Notes: generated by a model from the letters alone, not told the origin. A DNA stretch of 64,000 nt from Kitasatospora sp. NBC_01250 (GCF_036226465.1 NZ_CP108476.1:1240001-1304000); one strand, 5' to 3'. Shown: positions 1 to 8,029, counted from the first letter of the stretch. Made by a program: numbers and translations.

Positions 1-203
1 GCCTCCAGCACCGGCACGGCGCCGCCGTGCACCTTGGCCAGCATCCCCTGCCCGGCCAGCGCGTCCAGGTCCCGGCGGATGGTCATGTCCGACACGTTCA
101 ACCAGCGGGTCAGTTCGTTGACCCGCACCCCGCCCTGCCGCCGCACCTCGTCGACGATCAGCGCGCGGCGCTGCTCCGCCAGGAGGTTGCTGTTCTCAGA
201 CAC
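1..203 (-). CDS. DeoR/GlpR-family transcriptional regulator, N-terminal part only
   Basis: The reverse strand encodes the first 67 residues of a DeoR-type repressor; the rest lies outside the window. It starts at a GTG (203-201) preceded by a GGGAG ribosome site. The visible part is the winged helix-turn-helix typical of the family: an AEQRRALIVDEV helix, a VRVNELTRWLNVSDMTIRRDL recognition region, and the LAKVHGGAV loop that closes the DeoR DNA-binding domain. These proteins usually repress sugar or nucleoside catabolic genes and are released by a phosphorylated sugar bound to a C-terminal domain that cannot be seen here. It is divergent from lgt, so any target probably lies to the left of the window. 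Confidence 0.88.
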   Translation of the reverse strand, partial: MSENSNLLAEQRRALIVDEVRRQGGVRVNELTRWLNVSDMTIRRDLDALAGQGMLAKVHGGAVPVLE

Positions 204-419
204 CTGTACTGCTCCCTTTCCGCCCCTGCGCCCGCCGGACTCGCCCACGGTGCGATCGATCCCGTCGCGGCTGGTCACCCGGTCAACCCTATGCGGCACC
301 CCGTGCGACCGGCCAACTCGCCGATGGGCATGCCCACTTCACGCTCCTCCGAGGGCTCCGGGCGCCGGGTCGGCCCGCGCGGACCGGGGCCGAAGTGCCA
401 CACCGCATCCGATGCCAAC

Positions 420-448
420 ATTTTCAAACATGATGGCTCATCAGTCAA
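420..448 (-). promoter_or_regulatory. Candidate promoter and operator for the DeoR-family gene
   Basis: Read leftward, TTGACT (448-443) and GAAAAT (425-420) are 17 bp apart, close to the housekeeping promoter consensus. The spacer and -10 region carry ATGTTTGAAAATGTT, an AT-rich direct repeat unusual here. TGTTTG-like repeats occur in operators of some actinobacterial DeoR regulators, so autoregulation is plausible. The other bases of the 204-563 gap show nothing else I can assign; the lgt promoter is not obvious. Confidence 0.4.
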
Positions 449-563
449 CAGACCCGGAGGGGAACAGTGCTGCTCCGGAGTCGTTCGGGCCCCGAGGTAC
501 TGTGGTGCCCCTCGCGCGGCGGGACCACCACCGCGCCCCAGCCGGCAAGGGAAACGGCCCCGC

Positions 564-1493
564 ATGCATCACCTGGCGTATCTGCCCAGCCCCTCCCAAG
601 GCGTCTGGCACCTGGGCCCCTTTCCGATCCGCGCCTACGCGCTGTGCATCATCGCGGGCATCGCCGCCGCGGTGTGGCTGACCCGCAAGCGGTGGGCGGT
701 GCTGGGCGGCAACCCGGACGACATCTCGGACATCGCGGTCTGGGCGGTGCCGTTCGGCATCGTCGGCGGCCGGCTGTACCACGTGATCACCGACCCGGAG
801 CTGTACTTCAAGGCCGGCGAGCAGCCGATCCGGGCGCTGTACATCTGGGACGGCGGCCTGGGCATCTGGGGCGCGGTGGCACTCGGCGCGGTCGGCGCCT
901 GGATCGGCTGCCGGCGCCGGGGCATCAAGCTGGCGACGTACGCGGACGCGCTGGCACCCGGCCTGATCCTGGCCCAGGCGATCGGCCGCTGGGGCAACTA
1001 CTTCAACCAGGAGCTTTACGGCGACCCCACCCACCTGCCCTGGGGCCTGCTGATCGACCCGGCCCACCGCCCGCCGGCCACCCCGGACATCGCCACCTAC
1101 CAGCCGACCTTCCTCTACGAGTCGCTCTGGGACCTGGGCGTGGTCGCCCTGCTGCTCTGGGCCGACCGCCGGTTCAGCTTGCACTCGGGACGGCTCTTCG
1201 CGCTGTACGTGGCCGCCTACACGGTCGGCCGCGGCTGGGTGGAGGCGCTGCGCGACGACCACGCCAACCACATCCTGGGCCTGCGGCTGAACGACTGGAC
1301 GGCGCTGATCGTCTTCCTCGGCGCGGTGGCCTACCTGGTCCTCACCCGCAACCGGCCGGCATCCGAGCCCATGGCGGCCGAAGTCGCGCAGTCCACGGAC
1401 GCCGCCGAAGCCACCGCGGCCACCGCGGCCACCGAGCCCACGGACGCCGCCGAACCCACCGAGGCCACCGAGCCCACGGAGGCCGCGCACTGA
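564..1493 (+). CDS. lgt: Phosphatidylglycerol--prolipoprotein diacylglyceryl transferase
   Basis: Lgt transfers diacylglycerol from phosphatidylglycerol to the lipobox cysteine of prolipoproteins in the cytoplasmic membrane, the first step of lipoprotein maturation. The 309-residue protein has several hydrophobic segments and the family signature GRWGNYFNQELYG at about residues 140-152, followed by FLYESLWDL and a GRGWVEALR segment. The chosen ATG begins MHHLAYLPSPSQGVWHLGPF, the usual Lgt N-terminus, after AAGGGA; longer open frames upstream lack this similarity. The last 45 residues are a low-complexity Ala/Thr/Glu/Pro tail with repeated EPT units, common in actinomycete Lgt and probably cytoplasmic. 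In streptomycetes lgt often lies near trp genes; here it stands alone, so it may be a second copy. Confidence 0.95.
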   Translation: MHHLAYLPSPSQGVWHLGPFPIRAYALCIIAGIAAAVWLTRKRWAVLGGNPDDISDIAVWAVPFGIVGGRLYHVITDPELYFKAGEQPIRALYIWDGGLGIWGAVALGAVGAWIGCRRRGIKLATYADALAPGLILAQAIGRWGNYFNQELYGDPTHLPWGLLIDPAHRPPATPDIATYQPTFLYESLWDLGVVALLLWADRRFSLHSGRLFALYVAAYTVGRGWVEALRDDHANHILGLRLNDWTALIVFLGAVAYLVLTRNRPASEPMAAEVAQSTDAAEATAATAATEPTDAAEPTEATEPTEAAH

Positions 1494-1540
1494 GCGGTCC
1501 GTCCCACTCAGACAACCTCCCCTACCGAATATGTCTGCCG

Positions 1541-1553
1541 CAGATGTAATCTG
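1541..1553. promoter_or_regulatory. Small inverted repeat upstream of the MFS gene
   Basis: CAGAT-GTA-ATCTG is a perfect 13-bp dyad 115 bp upstream of the transporter start, inside the most AT-rich part of the gap. It could be an operator, but no dedicated regulator gene is adjacent and the site is short. Confidence 0.22.
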
Positions 1554-1668
1554 GTGACGTGCCCACGTCCGGGTGCGCCCGCTCGGGTGTGCGGGCGTGG
1601 GTCACGAGGCTCGAAGGCCGAGCCAGCCGAGCCGTTCCGGCCCGGCCCACCCCCTGGGGGACGTCACC

Positions 1669-3132
1669 ATGGCGCTCAGCGAGCACAGGCAGCACCGGCC
1701 GCGCCCGTCGGCGCCGCGCCTGCGCACCCTGCTCACCACCGAACGCCCACGTCCCGACGCCGTCCGTGAGCACCCCTGGGCCTGGCGGCTGGCCGTGGGC
1801 ACCGTCTGCTTCGGCGCCTTCATGGGCCAGCTCGACGCCAGCATCGTCACGCTGACCTACCACTCGCTGCGCACCGAGTTCCACAGCTCGCTGGCCGGCG
1901 TCGAGTGGGTCTCGCTCGCCTACCTGCTGGCCCTGGTCGCGCTGCTGGTCCCGGTCGGGCGGCTGTCCGACGTGCACGGCCGCAAGCTGATGTACCTCTA
2001 CGGCTTCGCCGTCTTCACCGCCGCCTCCGCCGCCTGCGGGCTCGCGCCCACGCTGGCCGCCCTGGTCGGCTTCCGCGTCGTCCAGGCCGTCGGCGCCGCG
2101 CTGATGCAGGCCAACAGCGTCGCTCTGGTCACCACCAGCGCGCCGCCCGGCCGGATGCGCGCCGCCCTCGGCATCCAGGCCGCCGGGCAGGCCATCGGCC
2201 TCGCGCTCGGCCCCACCGTGGGCGGGGCGCTGGTCGCCACCCTGGGCTGGCGCTGGGTCTTCGGCGTGAACGTCCCGATCGGGATCGCCGCACTGGTCGC
2301 CGGCCACTACCTGCTGCCCCGCACCCGCGGCTGTGTGCGCACCAGCCGGATCGACACCACCGGGGTGCTGCTGCTGGCCACCGCCACCACCGGCGCGCTG
2401 CTCGCACTCTCCGTCGCCTCCGGCCTCGGCCTGCCCGGCTGGAGCACGGCCGCGCTGCTGGGCCTCGCCGGGCTGGCCGGCTGGGCCTTCGTCCGGCGGC
2501 AGGCCCGCTGCGCCAACCCGCTGGTCGACCTGACCCTGCTGCGCTCCGGGCGGATAGGCCCGGGGCTGCTGGCGGGGCTCTGCGGCTACCTGGTGCTCTT
2601 CGGGCCACTGGTCCTGGTGCCGGTGGTGCTCTCCTGGCACGGCGCCACGCCGCTGGCCACCGGCCTGGTCCTCACCGCGCTGCCGGTCGGCTTCGCACTC
2701 GCCGCCACCACCGCCGACCGGCTGCTGCCGGCCGGCTGGGACGACACCCGGCGCAGCCGCCTGGGCGCCGCGGGCTGCGTGGCGGCCCTGCTGCTGCTCA
2801 CCGTGCTGCCCCAGCACGCCGCGCTGCTGCCCTACCCGCTCGCGCTGCTGGGACTGGCCCTGGGCACCTTCATCCCCGCCAACAACACCCTGGTCATGCG
2901 GGCCGTCCCGAGCACCTCGGCGGGCACCGGCGGCGGCATGGTGAACATGACCCGCGGCCTCGGCACCGCGATCGGCGTGGCCGCCGTCACGCTCGCGCTG
3001 CACCTGGTGCCCGGCGCCGGCGGCGCCCGCACCGCGGCGCTGACCCTGCTGGCCTTCGCCGTCCTGGCCCTGGCCACCACGCTGCCGCGCCGCCGGCCGG
3101 ACCCGGACCCGGACCCGGACCCCCAGGACTGA
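1669..3132 (+). CDS. MFS drug-resistance-type transporter (DHA2-like)
   Basis: A 487-residue major facilitator predicted to export small molecules by proton antiport across the cytoplasmic membrane. Hydrophobic helices begin near residue 45. The first helix contains FMGQLDASIV, which resembles motif D1 of DHA2 drug exporters. The loop after helix 2 has GRLSDVHGRKLMYLYG (MFS motif A), and the LALGPTVGGALVATLGWRWVFGVNVPIG stretch corresponds to the antiporter motif C region. The ATG follows CTGGGGGACGTCACC, a clear ribosome site. The C-terminus ends in a DPDPDPDP repeat. No substrate can be inferred, and no regulator is adjacent. Confidence 0.88.
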   Translation: MALSEHRQHRPRPSAPRLRTLLTTERPRPDAVREHPWAWRLAVGTVCFGAFMGQLDASIVTLTYHSLRTEFHSSLAGVEWVSLAYLLALVALLVPVGRLSDVHGRKLMYLYGFAVFTAASAACGLAPTLAALVGFRVVQAVGAALMQANSVALVTTSAPPGRMRAALGIQAAGQAIGLALGPTVGGALVATLGWRWVFGVNVPIGIAALVAGHYLLPRTRGCVRTSRIDTTGVLLLATATTGALLALSVASGLGLPGWSTAALLGLAGLAGWAFVRRQARCANPLVDLTLLRSGRIGPGLLAGLCGYLVLFGPLVLVPVVLSWHGATPLATGLVLTALPVGFALAATTADRLLPAGWDDTRRSRLGAAGCVAALLLLTVLPQHAALLPYPLALLGLALGTFIPANNTLVMRAVPSTSAGTGGGMVNMTRGLGTAIGVAAVTLALHLVPGAGGARTAALTLLAFAVLALATTLPRRRPDPDPDPDPQD

Positions 3133-3180
3133 CGCGACCTCAATTGCCCCTATATGCAATGTTCATGCCAGTATATGGCC

Positions 3181-4686
3181 ATGAATCTCAGGGGAATCCG
3201 GCTGCGCCGGATGAGCACGGGCCGACGCCCGCGGATAGCCGCGACGCTGGTGGCGGGAGCACTGGCAGCCGCGGGGCTGGTCGGCGGCAGCGGCACGGCG
3301 GTCGCGGCCTCGCACCACTTCCAGCCGCCGAAGATCAAGCATGTCTGGATGATCATGCTGGAGAACAAATCCTACGAGGCTTCGTTCACCGGCCTGAACC
3401 AGAACAGCTACCTGTGGAAGACGCTGCCGCAGTACGGCGAACTGCTGCGCCAGTACTACGGCACCGGCCACTACAGCCTCGACAACTACATCAGCGCGGT
3501 CAGCGGCCAGGCCCCGGCGCCGGCCACCCAGAACGACTGCCCGCAGTACCAGGACGTCGCGCCCGGCACCCCGGCCGCCGACGGCCAGACCCACGCCGCC
3601 ACCGGCTGCGTCTACCCGGACTCGGTCTACACCCTCTTCAACCAGCTCGACGACAAGAACGTCAGCTGGAAGGCGTACATGCAGGACATGGGCAACACCC
3701 CGGGCCGCGAGGACCCGTACAAGTGCGGCACCCCCGGCGACCCGTCCGGCGCCGGCGTGGTCGACCCGGGCGGCGCCACCGCCCAGGACCAGTACGTGCC
3801 CAAGCACAACCCGACCGCCTGGTTCCACTCGCTGATCGACGACCCGCAGGAGTGCGCCCAGGTCGTGCCGCTGGACGGCCGCCCGGCCGAGCCGGGGCAC
3901 GCCGCCCTCAGCGGTCTGGCCCAGGACCTCAAGAGCGAGGCGACCACGCCCGAGTTCTCCTGGATCACCCCGGACAACTGCTCGGACGCGCACGACTCCA
4001 CCTGCAAGGGCGACAACGGATCGGGCGACCCGAACAACCACCAGGGCGGCCTGTACGCCTCGGACCTGTTCCTGGAGAAGTGGATCCCGCAGATCATGGC
4101 CTCGCCGGCCTTCCAGGACAACGGCATGATCGACATCACCTTCGACGAGGCGTTCCCGCCCTACAAGCTCTACGGGAACTCCGGCGCCGACTACACCGGC
4201 AACAGCGACCCCACCCTCAACACCCCCACCGACACGGCGCAGTCCGTGGTCGCCTGCTGCAACGAGCTGCCCGGGCCGAACACCCCGCAGCCCGGCGACC
4301 AGGCCTTCGGCCAGGACACCACCCCCGGCGGCGGGATCACCGGCTCGCTGCTGATCTCGCGCTACATCAAGCCCGGCACGATCAGCGACCAGCCCTACAA
4401 CCACTACTCCTGGCTGCGCAGCATGGAGGACCTCTTCCACGTCACCAAGGGCGGCACCGACGGCCACGGCCACCTCGGCTACGCCGCCACGCCGGGCCTG
4501 CGCGCCTTCGGCCCCGACGTGTACAACAACCCGAGCGGCAAGGCGATGCAGCCCGCCGCCATGGGCAGCAACGGCGTCTGGTCGGCCACCGGCCAGCAGC
4601 CGAAGGACCAGCCCGCCGTGGTCGCGCCCGACTTCACCGGGGCCTCGGCCGCCGAGGACAGCCTGAAGCCCGGAGCCGGCAAGTGA
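3181..4686 (+). CDS. Secreted phosphoesterase (acid phosphatase / phospholipase C-like)
   Basis: An exported phosphoesterase-family protein (type PF04185) of about 501 residues. The N-terminus is arginine-rich, then hydrophobic (IAATLVAGALAAAGLVG), ending in AVAAS, which fits a signal peptide with cleavage near residue 43. The mature start HVWMIMLENKSYEASF carries the family E-N-x-S metal/nucleophile motif, and MIDITFDEA later is the matching acidic motif. Related enzymes hydrolyse phosphate mono- or diesters outside the cell; the substrate here is unknown. The start is uncertain: ATGs at 3154, 3175, 3181 and 3211 are all in frame and none has a strong ribosome site, so the transcript may be leaderless or nearly so. 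The stop overlaps the next gene by four bases. Confidence 0.85.
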   Translation: MNLRGIRLRRMSTGRRPRIAATLVAGALAAAGLVGGSGTAVAASHHFQPPKIKHVWMIMLENKSYEASFTGLNQNSYLWKTLPQYGELLRQYYGTGHYSLDNYISAVSGQAPAPATQNDCPQYQDVAPGTPAADGQTHAATGCVYPDSVYTLFNQLDDKNVSWKAYMQDMGNTPGREDPYKCGTPGDPSGAGVVDPGGATAQDQYVPKHNPTAWFHSLIDDPQECAQVVPLDGRPAEPGHAALSGLAQDLKSEATTPEFSWITPDNCSDAHDSTCKGDNGSGDPNNHQGGLYASDLFLEKWIPQIMASPAFQDNGMIDITFDEAFPPYKLYGNSGADYTGNSDPTLNTPTDTAQSVVACCNELPGPNTPQPGDQAFGQDTTPGGGITGSLLISRYIKPGTISDQPYNHYSWLRSMEDLFHVTKGGTDGHGHLGYAATPGLRAFGPDVYNNPSGKAMQPAAMGSNGVWSATGQQPKDQPAVVAPDFTGASAAEDSLKPGAGK

Positions 4687-5228
4687 CCGACCGCTCCAGC
4701 AGCCGAGGCCGTGCGCTGCCCCTGCTGCTGACCGCGCTGCTGCTCGGTGCGGCGGGGTGCGCCGGTTCGACGAAGCAGGACCTGGGACGGGTGCCGATCC
4801 CCAGCGCCCCGGGCGCACCGATCGTGGTGACCGCCGCCCCCGGGCACGCCCAGTTGGTCGCGATGGGCGACCGGGTCCACCTGGACCTGGGCGCCGAACA
4901 GGGCGAGATCACCGCGACCGGGCCCGAGCTGGCGAACAGCGACCCCGCACCGGGCGCGGCACCGGCCAGCCAGTCGGCCGGCTCCCTCACCGTCACCCTG
5001 CACCTGACGGCCGGACAGCAGCAGCTCAGCGCGCAGGACCTGACGGCCACCGACGAGCTCGGCCACGGCATCCCGCTCACCGCCGACAACGCCTCGGTCA
5101 CCGTGGATCCTGGCCACGACGGCGTGCTCCACCTGTCGGGCACCTTCGCGGCCGGCCACTCGACGCTGACCTGGAACGCGGCGGGCAAGCCGCTGGCCAC
5201 CTGGGACTTCGAGGTGGAACTGGACTGA
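4683..5228 (+). CDS. Putative lipoprotein coupled to the phosphoesterase
   Basis: A 181-residue protein starting at a GTG that overlaps the upstream stop (GTGA), implying translational coupling. The N-terminus has arginines, a leucine-rich core (LPLLLTALLLGAAGC) and a cysteine at about residue 26 that fits a lipobox, so it is probably anchored to the outer face of the membrane. The rest looks like an all-beta domain (SLTVTLHLTAGQQQL, GVLHLSGTF, STLTWNAAGKPLATWDFEVEL). I do not recognise the family. It probably assists, anchors or protects the neighbouring secreted phosphoesterase; this is inferred from coupling only. Confidence 0.78.
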   Translation: MTDRSSSRGRALPLLLTALLLGAAGCAGSTKQDLGRVPIPSAPGAPIVVTAAPGHAQLVAMGDRVHLDLGAEQGEITATGPELANSDPAPGAAPASQSAGSLTVTLHLTAGQQQLSAQDLTATDELGHGIPLTADNASVTVDPGHDGVLHLSGTFAAGHSTLTWNAAGKPLATWDFEVELD

Positions 5229-5245
5229 CCGGCGGCGCCCCGGCA

Positions 5246-5272
5246 GCCGGGCCCCCTCGCCCAGGGCCCGGC
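5246..5272. terminator. Bidirectional hairpin between convergent genes
   Basis: GCCGGGCCC (5246-5254) and GGGCCCGGC (5264-5272) form a perfect 9-bp stem with a 9-nt loop, between the lipoprotein gene and the convergent methyltransferase gene. Confidence 0.6.
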
Positions 5273-5318
5273 ACCGGCGCGGCGCCGGCCGTCGGCGCCG
5301 CACGACGAGGGCGGACCG

Positions 5319-6098
5319 TCAGCGCCGCACGAAGAAGGTGGCCACGTCCCGGTTGCCGAGCCAGCGCAGGGTCAGCGGGCAGTGCGACAACGGGCGCCAG
5401 TGGGTGGCCAGTTCGGTGAAGAAGGACCGCTCGGCGCAGATTCCGCCGGGGCGGTCGCCGAGGTAGAGCACGCCGGGTCCCCGGTAGGCGCGCAGGGCAT
5501 CGACGGCCATCGGGTCGCGGTGCGGGGGCCAGAGCAGGGCCAGCACCCGGTCCGGGTGTGCGGCGGCCTCCTCGGCGGCCCCGCCCGGGCGCACCGCGGT
5601 GAACTGGAACCGGTCGGTCCAGCCGTTCTGCTCGGTACCGGACGCCGCGTCGGTGGCCAGCACGTCGATGCCCCGGGCCCGCAGCAGCCACGCCCAGTAG
5701 CCGCTGCCGGCGCCCACCTCCAGCAGGCCGCGCCCGTCCAGGCACTCGGCGATCCAGTCCAGCGCGGTGCGCGAGGCCAGCGCCCAGCTGTAGATGCGCG
5801 AGAGCTCCTGGCGCCGGGGCAGGGCAGGGCCCAGCTCCGCGGGCAGGTGGTCGAAGACGTCGACCACGGGCGCTCGGCTGCTGCCGTGGCGGAGCGCGGG
5901 ATACCAGAGCAGCGGCACCATCTGTGGGTTCTGCGCGGCGAACTCGGTGTCCTGCTCGGGCAGCAGCTCACCGAGCGGCCGGAACGGGCGCCCCCAGCCC
6001 GGGTGGTGCAGCTCGGACCGGGAGGCCCAGAGCCGCACCAGTCGTTCGGCGGTCTCGGCGATGAGCCGGGCCGTGGGATCGCCCGGCTTCTCGACCAT
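5319..6098 (-). CDS. SAM-dependent methyltransferase paired with a small secreted peptide gene
   Basis: A 259-residue class I methyltransferase. GLLEVGAGSGYWAWLL (about residues 125-140) is the SAM-binding glycine motif I, followed by IDVLATDA (motif II acidic region) and DRVLALLWPP (motif IV-like). The N-terminal half (VRLWASRSELHHPGW, PLLWYPALRHGSS) resembles no substrate domain I know. The ATG is 22 bp past the stop of the peptide gene, so the two form one transcript; the ribosome site is weak (AAGGT about 17 nt upstream), which suggests coupling. The substrate is unknown. It could act on the neighbouring peptide before export or on an unrelated small molecule. Confidence 0.8.
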   Translation of the reverse strand: MVEKPGDPTARLIAETAERLVRLWASRSELHHPGWGRPFRPLGELLPEQDTEFAAQNPQMVPLLWYPALRHGSSRAPVVDVFDHLPAELGPALPRRQELSRIYSWALASRTALDWIAECLDGRGLLEVGAGSGYWAWLLRARGIDVLATDAASGTEQNGWTDRFQFTAVRPGGAAEEAAAHPDRVLALLWPPHRDPMAVDALRAYRGPGVLYLGDRPGGICAERSFFTELATHWRPLSHCPLTLRWLGNRDVATFFVRR

Positions 6099-6120
6099 GG
6101 TGTTCAGGGCGCCGGTACCT

Positions 6121-6378
6121 TCAGGAGATCGCGATGTGGTCGGGCACCACCAGCGCCATGTGGTCGGCCAGCGCCATATGGTCGGGCACGACCAGGCCGT
6201 CGGCGGCGTCGGCGGGCGCGGCACCCGCGACCGGGGCCGATATCGCCATGTGCGCCTCCACCACGAGGCTGTGGGTGTTCCCCGACTGCTCGCCCGCGCT
6301 CACCCCCACGACGGCCGCGGCGGCGAGCGCGGCGGTGGCGGCGCCGATCAGGAGGGTGTGACGGTTGCTCAGTTCCAT
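6121..6378 (-). CDS. Small secreted peptide with repeated D-H-M-A-L units
   Basis: An 85-residue protein with a good ribosome site (GAAGG, ATG at 6378) and a consensus-like promoter just upstream. Residues 8-28 (LLIGAATAALAAAAVVGVSAG) form a hydrophobic signal- or anchor-like segment. The remainder is short and polar, with four related units: EAHMAIS, then VPDHMAL, ADHMAL and VPDHIAIS at the extreme C-terminus. The repeats are conserved as protein while codons differ (CAT/CAC, ATG/ATC), which favours a real translated product. Family unknown. Histidine and methionine at regular spacing could bind metal, or the units could be repeated cores of a modified peptide; both are speculation. The adjoining methyltransferase is co-transcribed. 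Confidence 0.72.
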   Translation of the reverse strand: MELSNRHTLLIGAATAALAAAAVVGVSAGEQSGNTHSLVVEAHMAISAPVAGAAPADAADGLVVPDHMALADHMALVVPDHIAIS

Positions 6379-6414
6379 GGCACGACCTTCGGTTTTCGGA
6401 AGATGATCTCCGCG

Positions 6415-6443
6415 AGCCTAACCAGGCGAGCTGGTCCGATCAA
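6415..6443 (-). promoter_or_regulatory. Promoter of the repeat-peptide/methyltransferase operon
   Basis: Reading leftward, TTGATC (6443-6438) and TAGGCT (6420-6415) are exactly 17 bp apart, matching the housekeeping promoter pattern of streptomycetes. The start point would be near 6408, leaving a leader of about 30 nt. Confidence 0.6.
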
Positions 6444-6473
6444 CCGCTTTCCTGGCCCGCGCCGCCCCGCACC

Positions 6474-6482
6474 TGATATAAT
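6474..6482 (+). promoter_or_regulatory. Consensus extended -10 promoter
   Basis: TGATATAAT (6474-6482) is a perfect extended -10 element (TG-n-TATAAT), very rare in DNA this GC-rich. No -35 box is visible at the right distance, as expected for extended -10 promoters. Transcription should start near 6488-6490, immediately before a strong hairpin. Confidence 0.55.
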
Positions 6483-6491
6483 TCCTATGCG

Positions 6492-6526
6492 GCGTCCGTC
6501 ACCACGAGGTGGCGCGACGCTTTTTT
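6492..6526 (+). terminator. Strong hairpin with U-tract directly before the start codon of the next gene
   Basis: Bases 6492-6503 pair with 6508-6520 to give a 12-bp stem with one bulged C (6515), one G-U pair and an ACGA tetraloop, followed by six T residues (6521-6526) and then the ATG at 6528. This is a textbook intrinsic terminator on the plus strand, placed about 3 nt after the predicted transcription start. It could be an attenuator, a 5' stability hairpin, or the end of a roughly 38-nt transcript. Confidence 0.6.
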
Positions 6527-6527
6527 C

Positions 6528-7115
6528 ATGCCCACCGAACTCGACGTCCCCCGGCCCGGCCAGGGCCCCGTGCCAGCCGCTCGCGGCACGCTCTTCCACA
6601 CCGCGATCAAGGATCCCCGCGGCGAGGACCTGCTGCCGCTCTCCGCCCTGAAGGCCCCCTACCCGGACCTGTACGCCCGTCATCTCGCCAAGTACCAGGG
6701 CCGGGAGGAGCGGCTGCGCGAGCGGGTGCTCCCACTGGACTGCGCGTGGACGGACGTCGTCTTCCTCTCACCGGTCGACTCCACGCTCCTGTTCGGCGCG
6801 ATGCGCAGCGCCGGACGGGCGGTGGCGGACCCGCGGATGTGGACTCTGGACGCCGCCCTGCTTGACCCGCGGCGATGCTGCGTACGGCTGATGCGGCTCA
6901 CCCGGGGCCGGCTCAGCGCGGACCCGGCCGACGAGGACGACTACCTCCCGCTCACCACCGCGACCCTGCGGGCGGTCTCCCAGGTGACCGACCGCGCGCT
7001 GGCCCGGCTGCGCACCCTGGCCCCCGACGAGCCCGGCCTGCCCTGGGGCGACGTCCCGCACGTGCTGCACCGCGGGCCGATACCGCTGCGCCTGTTCCAG
7101 CGCTCGTCAGGCTGA
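6528..7115 (+). CDS. Protein of unknown function
   Basis: A 195-residue soluble protein without signal peptide or membrane segments. Features include GTLFHTAIKDPRGEDLLPLSAL near the N-terminus (about residues 20-42), a central CAWTDVVFLSPVDSTLLFGAMR and a C-terminal VPHVLHRGPIPLRLF. I do not recognise a domain. Codon use and frame integrity look normal. The start has no ribosome site: the ATG directly follows a hairpin and a T6 tract, so translation may depend on the structured leader. A start further downstream is possible, but the first ATG keeps the reading frame with typical third-position GC. Confidence 0.65.
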   Translation: MPTELDVPRPGQGPVPAARGTLFHTAIKDPRGEDLLPLSALKAPYPDLYARHLAKYQGREERLRERVLPLDCAWTDVVFLSPVDSTLLFGAMRSAGRAVADPRMWTLDAALLDPRRCCVRLMRLTRGRLSADPADEDDYLPLTTATLRAVSQVTDRALARLRTLAPDEPGLPWGDVPHVLHRGPIPLRLFQRSSG

Positions 7116-7128
7116 GCGCCGTGGCCGT

Positions 7129-7155
7129 GTTGCCGCCGGTGACGACGGCGGCAAC
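7129..7155. terminator. Hairpin between convergent genes
   Basis: GTTGCCGCCG (7129-7138) and CGGCGGCAAC (7146-7155) form a 10-bp stem with a 7-nt loop, between the unknown-function gene and the LuxR pair. Confidence 0.55.
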
Positions 7156-7330
7156 CGGCCCACCACGCCCGGGCGCGACCGGAAAGGTGACGCCAGCCAG
7201 GGCCGTCCCCACGACCCTGCGCTGACGTCGACCCAGCCTGCCCGGCCGCACCGACCGGGGGTAGGGACAAACGCGCAGCAGGATCGGTAGCGCGGGGTGC
7301 CTGACGGGGCGAAGGTTGCCTGACGCGGCA

Positions 7331-8029
7331 CTAGATCAGTCCGGTACGAACGGCGTGCGCCACCGCGTGCGAGCGGTTGCGGACCTGGAGCCGGGCCATC
7401 AGCTCGTAGATCACGTTCTTCACGGTGTGCTCCGAGCAGCACAGCGCGCGGGCGATCGCCGCGTTGCCGTGCCCCTCGGCCATCAGCGCCAGCACCTCGG
7501 TCTGCCGGGCGGTGAGCGGCACGGTGCCCGCCCCGGGTGCCGGATCCGCCGCCCCCGCCCCGGCGGCCCCGGCGACGCCGGCGAGCAGCGCGACCAGCAC
7601 CCCGTGCGGCAACCGCCCGTCCCCCTGGTGCGCGGAGTGCACGGCGGCCACCAGCCGCTCCGGTGTGGCCTGGGTCAACTGGAGCATCGCCCGTGCCCCG
7701 ACCCGCACGGCCCGCAGCACCCCGCTGGGCGACAGCACGTCCGCGACGACCAGCAGGCGCACCTCGCCGTCGCGCAGGCTCACCCGGCAGGCGTCGATCG
7801 CGTCGTCCACCGTGCACCCCGCCGCCACCACCACGGTGCCGGGCCCCCGGCCGGGATCGGGCAGCGCCGCGAGGCCGCCGTGCCGCAGCCTGCTGACCAC
7901 GGCCTCACGCACGGCCGCATCGCTCGCGTCCACCCGGACCCGCAACCGGCCCGCCCCGGCCCCGTCCGGCGCGAGCCGCACCGTGCCACTCGTCGGCGCC
8001 GCGCCCCCCAGCAGCGCGGCGCCGATCAC
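7331..8029 (-). CDS. LuxR/NarL-type regulator (second of a coupled pair)
   Basis: A 232-residue protein starting at a GTG that overlaps the upstream regulator's stop by four bases. The C-terminal LuxR helix-turn-helix is clear: LTARQTEVLALMAEGHGNAAIARAL, then CSEHTVKNVIYELMARLQVRNRSHAVAHAVRTGLI. The first 150 residues look like a degenerate receiver domain: GTVVVAAGCTVDDAIDACR and VRLLVVADVLSPSGVLRAVRVGARAML replace the usual acidic pocket, so phosphorylation is unlikely. A poly-Ala/Gly linker joins the halves. It resembles its upstream neighbour in layout, which suggests duplication and perhaps a heterodimer. Together they may control the adjacent acyl ligase/dehydrogenase/DapD operon. Confidence 0.82.
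   Translation of the reverse strand: MIGAALLGGAAPTSGTVRLAPDGAGAGRLRVRVDASDAAVREAVVSRLRHGGLAALPDPGRGPGTVVVAAGCTVDDAIDACRVSLRDGEVRLLVVADVLSPSGVLRAVRVGARAMLQLTQATPERLVAAVHSAHQGDGRLPHGVLVALLAGVAGAAGAGAADPAPGAGTVPLTARQTEVLALMAEGHGNAAIARALCCSEHTVKNVIYELMARLQVRNRSHAVAHAVRTGLI

Noticed and set aside
1905..5228. Very long open frame running across the MFS and phosphoesterase genes, and similar long antisense frames elsewhere
   Set aside because: These are shadow frames of high GC3 genes: Arg/Pro/Gly-rich, with no motifs, and contradicted by real domains in the correct frame. Only the last part of the 1905 frame (4683-5228) is a gene.
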